Source of the DNA: Fibrobacter sp. UWH6
GTDB taxonomy: Bacteria > Fibrobacterota > Fibrobacteria > Fibrobacterales > Fibrobacteraceae
Direction: 5' to 3'
Assembly: GCF_900142465.1 (NCBI RefSeq)
Contig: NZ_FRAX01000002.1
Span: forward strand, 62,001 to 126,000
Length of the DNA stretch: 64,000 bases
The position numbers and the translations under genes were made by a program. The notes under the pieces were generated by a model that saw only the letters and a program-made list of their open reading frames with translations, was not told where the DNA came from and made no database searches. Of the stretch, positions 60,818 to 64,000 are shown piece after piece (positions within the stretch are counted from its first letter, which is position 1; every line of letters begins with the position of its first letter).

Positions 60818-62038
60818 ATGGCAAAAAAGAGTTTAGCGAAATCGGCGGTGAGAACACTCATCGCCACCTTAGGATTAACGAGTTTTAGTATGGCCGTGCC
60901 CCCTCTCACTACAGTTCCCTGGAACGGCCATGTCGGCGCCGCCAGTTTCACCTTTGATGACGCCATGGAAAATCAGGTGAAGAACCTGACTCCAATCCTG
61001 GAAGAAATGCCAGACGTCAGGGTGACCTTTTTCCTTTCAAACATGGGCGGAAACAGCCTTAGGCAAAACGGTGCAGGTTTCGCCAAACTGGCCAACATGG
61101 GCAACGAAATCGGCAACCATACCGACAACCATTTGCAACTCCCCGATCAAGATGACGCCAAGCTAAAATCGGAAATTACTGATTTCGCTACGGAAATCGA
61201 AAAAGTCATGGCCGAAAACGGAGCCGAAATCAACATCACTTCCCACGCCACCCCCTTCTGCGCCAACAACGAAAAAGTATCTGGCGAAATCAACCAGCAT
61301 CATTTTATTAACCGCGACTGCGGCTGGCATGGGCGAAACGACTGGGATGTAGAACCGGAATGGTTAGGCATGGCCTCCCGAGTCTGGAATTCTTCGGAAA
61401 CGGCGGACACAGAACTTCTAGAAGCGTTAGATACAGCCGCATTCATTGGCGATTTTTCAAATGCAAATCCGTGGGACGTTCAGGTAAAGGGAGGTTCCTG
61501 GCTAGTTCTGTTGAACCACGGCGTATCAGATGAAGGCGGTATGAGCATCACCCCCGAAGCCATAAAGAACGCCTTTCAACGCGCCCTAAAGAATGACTTG
61601 TGGGTAGCCCCATTTAGCACGGTAGGCGCCTACCATAAAGCACATTTTATAATGGATAAGGCAGAAGGTACCGCAAACGATAAGGAGTACAAGATCAGTT
61701 GGGAAATGCCCCACCCGCATATGCCTAAGAGCATTCCTCTCAAGGTAAAATTGAACGAAGAATTCCTGAAGGAATCCGGTTTTACTGCCGATGACAATAT
61801 CGTTATCGAACAGAACAACAATGAAATTCAGCCCGACGAAAACGGGATCTACACCATTGAATTCTGCAATTTAAGTCTGACTATTAAAAAGTCGGCAGGA
61901 ACATCTAAACTGAAATCCACCATTAGCACAAAACGCAAAACCGATGGCAATCACAGCGGCATTTTTGATTTGAACGGTAAGCGACTCAACACACGAAATC
62001 GCCCGAAAAATTCCACGCCTACTTTCCTTTTTCCTTAG
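60818..62038 (+). CDS. Secreted polysaccharide deacetylase (CE4)
   Basis: 406 aa paralogue of the preceding gene: signal region ending in SMAVPP, VPWNGHVGAASFTFDDAMENQ, GNEIGNHTDNH, WLVLLNHGVSDEGG and APFSTVGAYHKA. In the TFDD motif the following residue is Ala, not Gly. The C-terminus (GIFDLNGKRLNTRNRPKN) begins like a sorting tail but stops after STPTFLFP, so the tail appears cut short. It overlaps the converging acyltransferase gene by 20 bp. Likely substrate is acetylated xylan or another plant or cell-wall polysaccharide. Confidence 0.82.
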   Translation: MAKKSLAKSAVRTLIATLGLTSFSMAVPPLTTVPWNGHVGAASFTFDDAMENQVKNLTPILEEMPDVRVTFFLSNMGGNSLRQNGAGFAKLANMGNEIGNHTDNHLQLPDQDDAKLKSEITDFATEIEKVMAENGAEINITSHATPFCANNEKVSGEINQHHFINRDCGWHGRNDWDVEPEWLGMASRVWNSSETADTELLEALDTAAFIGDFSNANPWDVQVKGGSWLVLLNHGVSDEGGMSITPEAIKNAFQRALKNDLWVAPFSTVGAYHKAHFIMDKAEGTANDKEYKISWEMPHPHMPKSIPLKVKLNEEFLKESGFTADDNIVIEQNNNEIQPDENGIYTIEFCNLSLTIKKSAGTSKLKSTISTKRKTDGNHSGIFDLNGKRLNTRNRPKNSTPTFLFP

Positions 62039-63203
62039 CCTTCTTACGGCGCCAGGTCTTGAATTCGCTATATAACGTGCTGACGGTATAGACGAACAGC
62101 ATAAACTTGACGGTATTCGCCGGCTGATTCAAGTTGCACATGCCCCAGGCAATGGTCATAATCGGCAGGTGAATCAGGTAAGGATAGAAAGAAGCCTTGC
62201 CCACTTTGCGTACAATTCCGACAGTGAAAAGCCTGGCCATAAAGCCCTTGCCGCTCAAAAGCGACACCAGGAACAATCCGTACAGCATCACCGGAACGGA
62301 ATGGTGTGCAAAATAGTTCCAACCAGGATTGGCCTTGGGACTCATGATAAATAGGCTTCCGTAAATGGCGGCAAGTACCACAAACTGGGCTATGCCACTG
62401 ACAAAATTCTTTTTCAGGTAGTCAAAGCAACCTTCATTGTACAATCTGAAAAGGACCATGCCGAAAAGGTATTCGAAAATTCGGACCGGAGCAAAAATGT
62501 GGAAGAAACGGTATTTGGCGCCGTAGCCATCAAACCAAAGATTTCCGCTAAAGCCAAAGAAAATGGCCCACAAAATTCCCGGAATAAACAGCGTGCCAAA
62601 AAGAATCCAGAGAGTACGATTATTCTGCTTGAACAACCAACGGCTAAACCAGGGCGTAATGGCATAACAGACGAAGAAGCTGGTAAGGGACCAGGAAGGT
62701 TCATTCAGTTTCATGCCCAGATCGGGAACAATGGACCATGTCAAAGTCAAGTGCAAAATCAAGCTGCGCCAGGGATGCGTCATATTGGCAAGACCCTTGC
62801 TCACACAATCTGAAACTTCACTCAAGCCCGGCAAATGGGTGTATCCGCTGAACTTCACGATCATGGCCACGAACATGAGCAAGGTCATAAAGAAGTGAAG
62901 GCGGTACAGTTTTGAAATGCGACCGAACATAAAGGGGATAACAGGAATGCGACGGTCGGGATCGCTAAACTTACTTGCAAAAAGGAAACCTGCCAGCACA
63001 TAGAAAATACCAGCAGCAAACGCAGGAGCGCTAAGAATAGGCATCAGCCATTTATAGTCAGCCAAGTAGCCAAGGGCATTGGAACTGGCCAAGTGAAGCA
63101 GCACAATGTTCACGCTAGCCAACAGGCGAAGGCCATCCAAAGCGGGAAAGTAATTTTTCTTAGGCGCAGTCTTTGCAGAGGAATTCGTTACGGAATCGGT
63201 CAT
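62019..63203 (-). CDS. Acyltransferase family 3 membrane protein
   Basis: 394 aa with about ten helices. FPALDGLRLLASVNIVLLHL is the family-3 N-terminal motif (catalytic His in LLHL), followed by LSVVL-type helices and a C-terminal basic tail. Such enzymes O-acylate sugars of surface polymers. It lies 4 bases after the stop of the CBS-domain gene and probably shares its transcript. The 3' end overlaps the opposing deacetylase gene. Confidence 0.85.
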   Translation of the reverse strand: MTDSVTNSSAKTAPKKNYFPALDGLRLLASVNIVLLHLASSNALGYLADYKWLMPILSAPAFAAGIFYVLAGFLFASKFSDPDRRIPVIPFMFGRISKLYRLHFFMTLLMFVAMIVKFSGYTHLPGLSEVSDCVSKGLANMTHPWRSLILHLTLTWSIVPDLGMKLNEPSWSLTSFFVCYAITPWFSRWLFKQNNRTLWILFGTLFIPGILWAIFFGFSGNLWFDGYGAKYRFFHIFAPVRIFEYLFGMVLFRLYNEGCFDYLKKNFVSGIAQFVVLAAIYGSLFIMSPKANPGWNYFAHHSVPVMLYGLFLVSLLSGKGFMARLFTVGIVRKVGKASFYPYLIHLPIMTIAWGMCNLNQPANTVKFMLFVYTVSTLYSEFKTWRRKKAKEKGK

Positions 63204-63207
63204 AATC

Positions 63208-64000
63208 TTACTGCTGTTGAGTGTCAGCGGAATTTTCGTTTGAAGTTGAATTTTGCGGGCGGGGAACAGCGACGTTTTCGCGAGTCACCACACTTTCGCG
63301 GGCCAACGCCGCCGTAGTACGGGTTACAGCACGACGCTGTTCACGCATACTGGCCAAAGCCTTGGAACGCTTACGGGCGGACTCCTGAAGGTCCACCGAC
63401 TCATCATATTCATCTACGATTTCTCGGCCAAGAATTTCTTCAAGAACATCTTCGAGACTAACGACCCCCGCAATGGCGCCCCATTCATCCACAACGCCGA
63501 CAATATGTCCACGCTGTTTCAAAAAACGGAGCAGCAACTTATCCAGAGTCAAGGAATCAGGAATCAGCTGAAGGGGACGCATCAACTGACGCAACTTAAT
63601 ATCTCGATGACCGTCAGCCAACTTGTTGTAGGCATCGCGCCTCAAAATCGTTCCAATCCAATTGTCCTTATTCTTTTCGTAAAGGGGAATTCGGGAGAAC
63701 GGCCAGTTTCCGCGTTCGTCCAGGGATTCACCCAAAGTCTTATTGGCATCCAGCGAGAACACCACCTGGCGCGGTGTCATCACCTTACGCACGGGAACCG
63801 ATTTCAGCGCAAGAATATTCTTGATCGCCAGGGACTGCTGACGGTCAATCACGTCTTCACGCAGGCCAAGGCTAACAAGGCTGTTTATATCCTCGATACT
63901 CACATCCTTCTTTTCCTCGGATTCTCGAGTCCAATGTTTCGTCAAAGTCAGACAGAGCCAGATTAGTCCAGTCCAGGAAAGAATCTTCGTAATGTAGTAG
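63208..64000 (-). CDS. CNNM/CorC-type transporter, C-terminal part (partial)
   Basis: The frame is open to the right edge, so the 5' end lies outside the window. The visible part begins in a membrane helix (ILSWTGLIWLCLTLT), then has the CBS pair (VPVRKVMTPRQVV, SRIPLYEKNKDNWIGTI, LRQLMRPLQLIP, GVVDEWGAIAGVVSLEDVLEEILG) and a Gln/Arg-rich tail. It lacks the usual CorC_HlyC domain after the CBS pair. The TTG at 63945 is not a real start. Members export Mg2+ or other divalent cations. Confidence 0.85.
   Translation of the reverse strand, partial: YYITKILSWTGLIWLCLTLTKHWTRESEEKKDVSIEDINSLVSLGLREDVIDRQQSLAIKNILALKSVPVRKVMTPRQVVFSLDANKTLGESLDERGNWPFSRIPLYEKNKDNWIGTILRRDAYNKLADGHRDIKLRQLMRPLQLIPDSLTLDKLLLRFLKQRGHIVGVVDEWGAIAGVVSLEDVLEEILGREIVDEYDESVDLQESARKRSKALASMREQRRAVTRTTAALARESVVTRENVAVPRPQNSTSNENSADTQQQ

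Noticed and set aside
1-64000. CRISPR arrays, rRNA, tRNA, IS transposases, prophage
   Set aside because: I looked for regular spacer repeats, tRNA-like TTCRA/anticodon arms and transposase motifs and found none that hold up by eye; short tRNAs could still be missed without a search tool.

Overview
The window reads as a chromosomal segment of a Fibrobacter-type bacterium (FCB group). The main pointers are a TIGR02147-family regulator (a paralogous family expanded in Fibrobacter) translationally coupled to a lipoprotein gene, promoter elements of the TAnnTTTG/TATATTT type very close to start codons, secreted CE4 deacetylases with a T9SS-like C-terminal tail, and many Sec/lipoprotein-exported redox proteins. 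The genus is inferred from gene content, not from a marker gene.

Layout. 1-9.2 kb is a plus-strand block: CstA, RecD2 helicase, a processive glycosyltransferase, topoisomerase III and an exported GH3 protein. 9.2-16.3 kb is mostly minus strand: a DEDDh exonuclease, a small exported protein, an S-adenosylhomocysteinase-like protein, a flavodoxin-like lipoprotein, MORN-type ORFs, an SDR enzyme and a queuosine-precursor transporter. The transporter is preceded by what I read as a preQ1-I riboswitch. SstT and CysS lie on the plus strand. 18-21 kb carries a FIST-GGDEF protein, an SDR and a membrane protein. 21-28.6 kb carries a U32-like protein, the TIGR02147/lipoprotein pair and a GtrA/FAD-oxidoreductase/membrane-glycosyltransferase operon. 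28.6-34 kb is an accessory redox region (LysR, exported flavodoxin, lipoprotein aldo/keto reductase, lipoprotein hydrolase, FMN reductase, acetyltransferase). 34-41.6 kb is a Wadjet (JetABCD) plasmid/phage-defence operon with a DUF3800 gene downstream and gene debris at its edge.

41.7-51.5 kb is the most interesting part. A minus-strand operon encodes two small membrane proteins, two twin-arginine DUF362 proteins, TatA, TatC and a flavoprotein. Divergent to it (with one small gene between) is larB-larC-larE, the pathway for the nickel-pincer nucleotide (NPN) cofactor, without larA. Both DUF362 proteins carry a His-x9-Lys-x16-His arrangement that matches the NPN-tethering and catalytic residues of LarA. 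The operon, larB, the neighbouring amidohydrolase and the distant aldo/keto reductase all have MerR-type promoters (19-bp spacer over an ACTCTAG dyad). I propose that the DUF362 proteins are NPN enzymes loaded in the cytoplasm and exported folded by their own Tat translocase.

51.5-64 kb holds a DUF3791/DUF3990 toxin-antitoxin-like module, IleS, a recent 1-kb tandem duplication beside a patatin phospholipase, two polysaccharide deacetylases (one frameshifted), an acyltransferase and the edge of a CNNM/CBS transporter gene.
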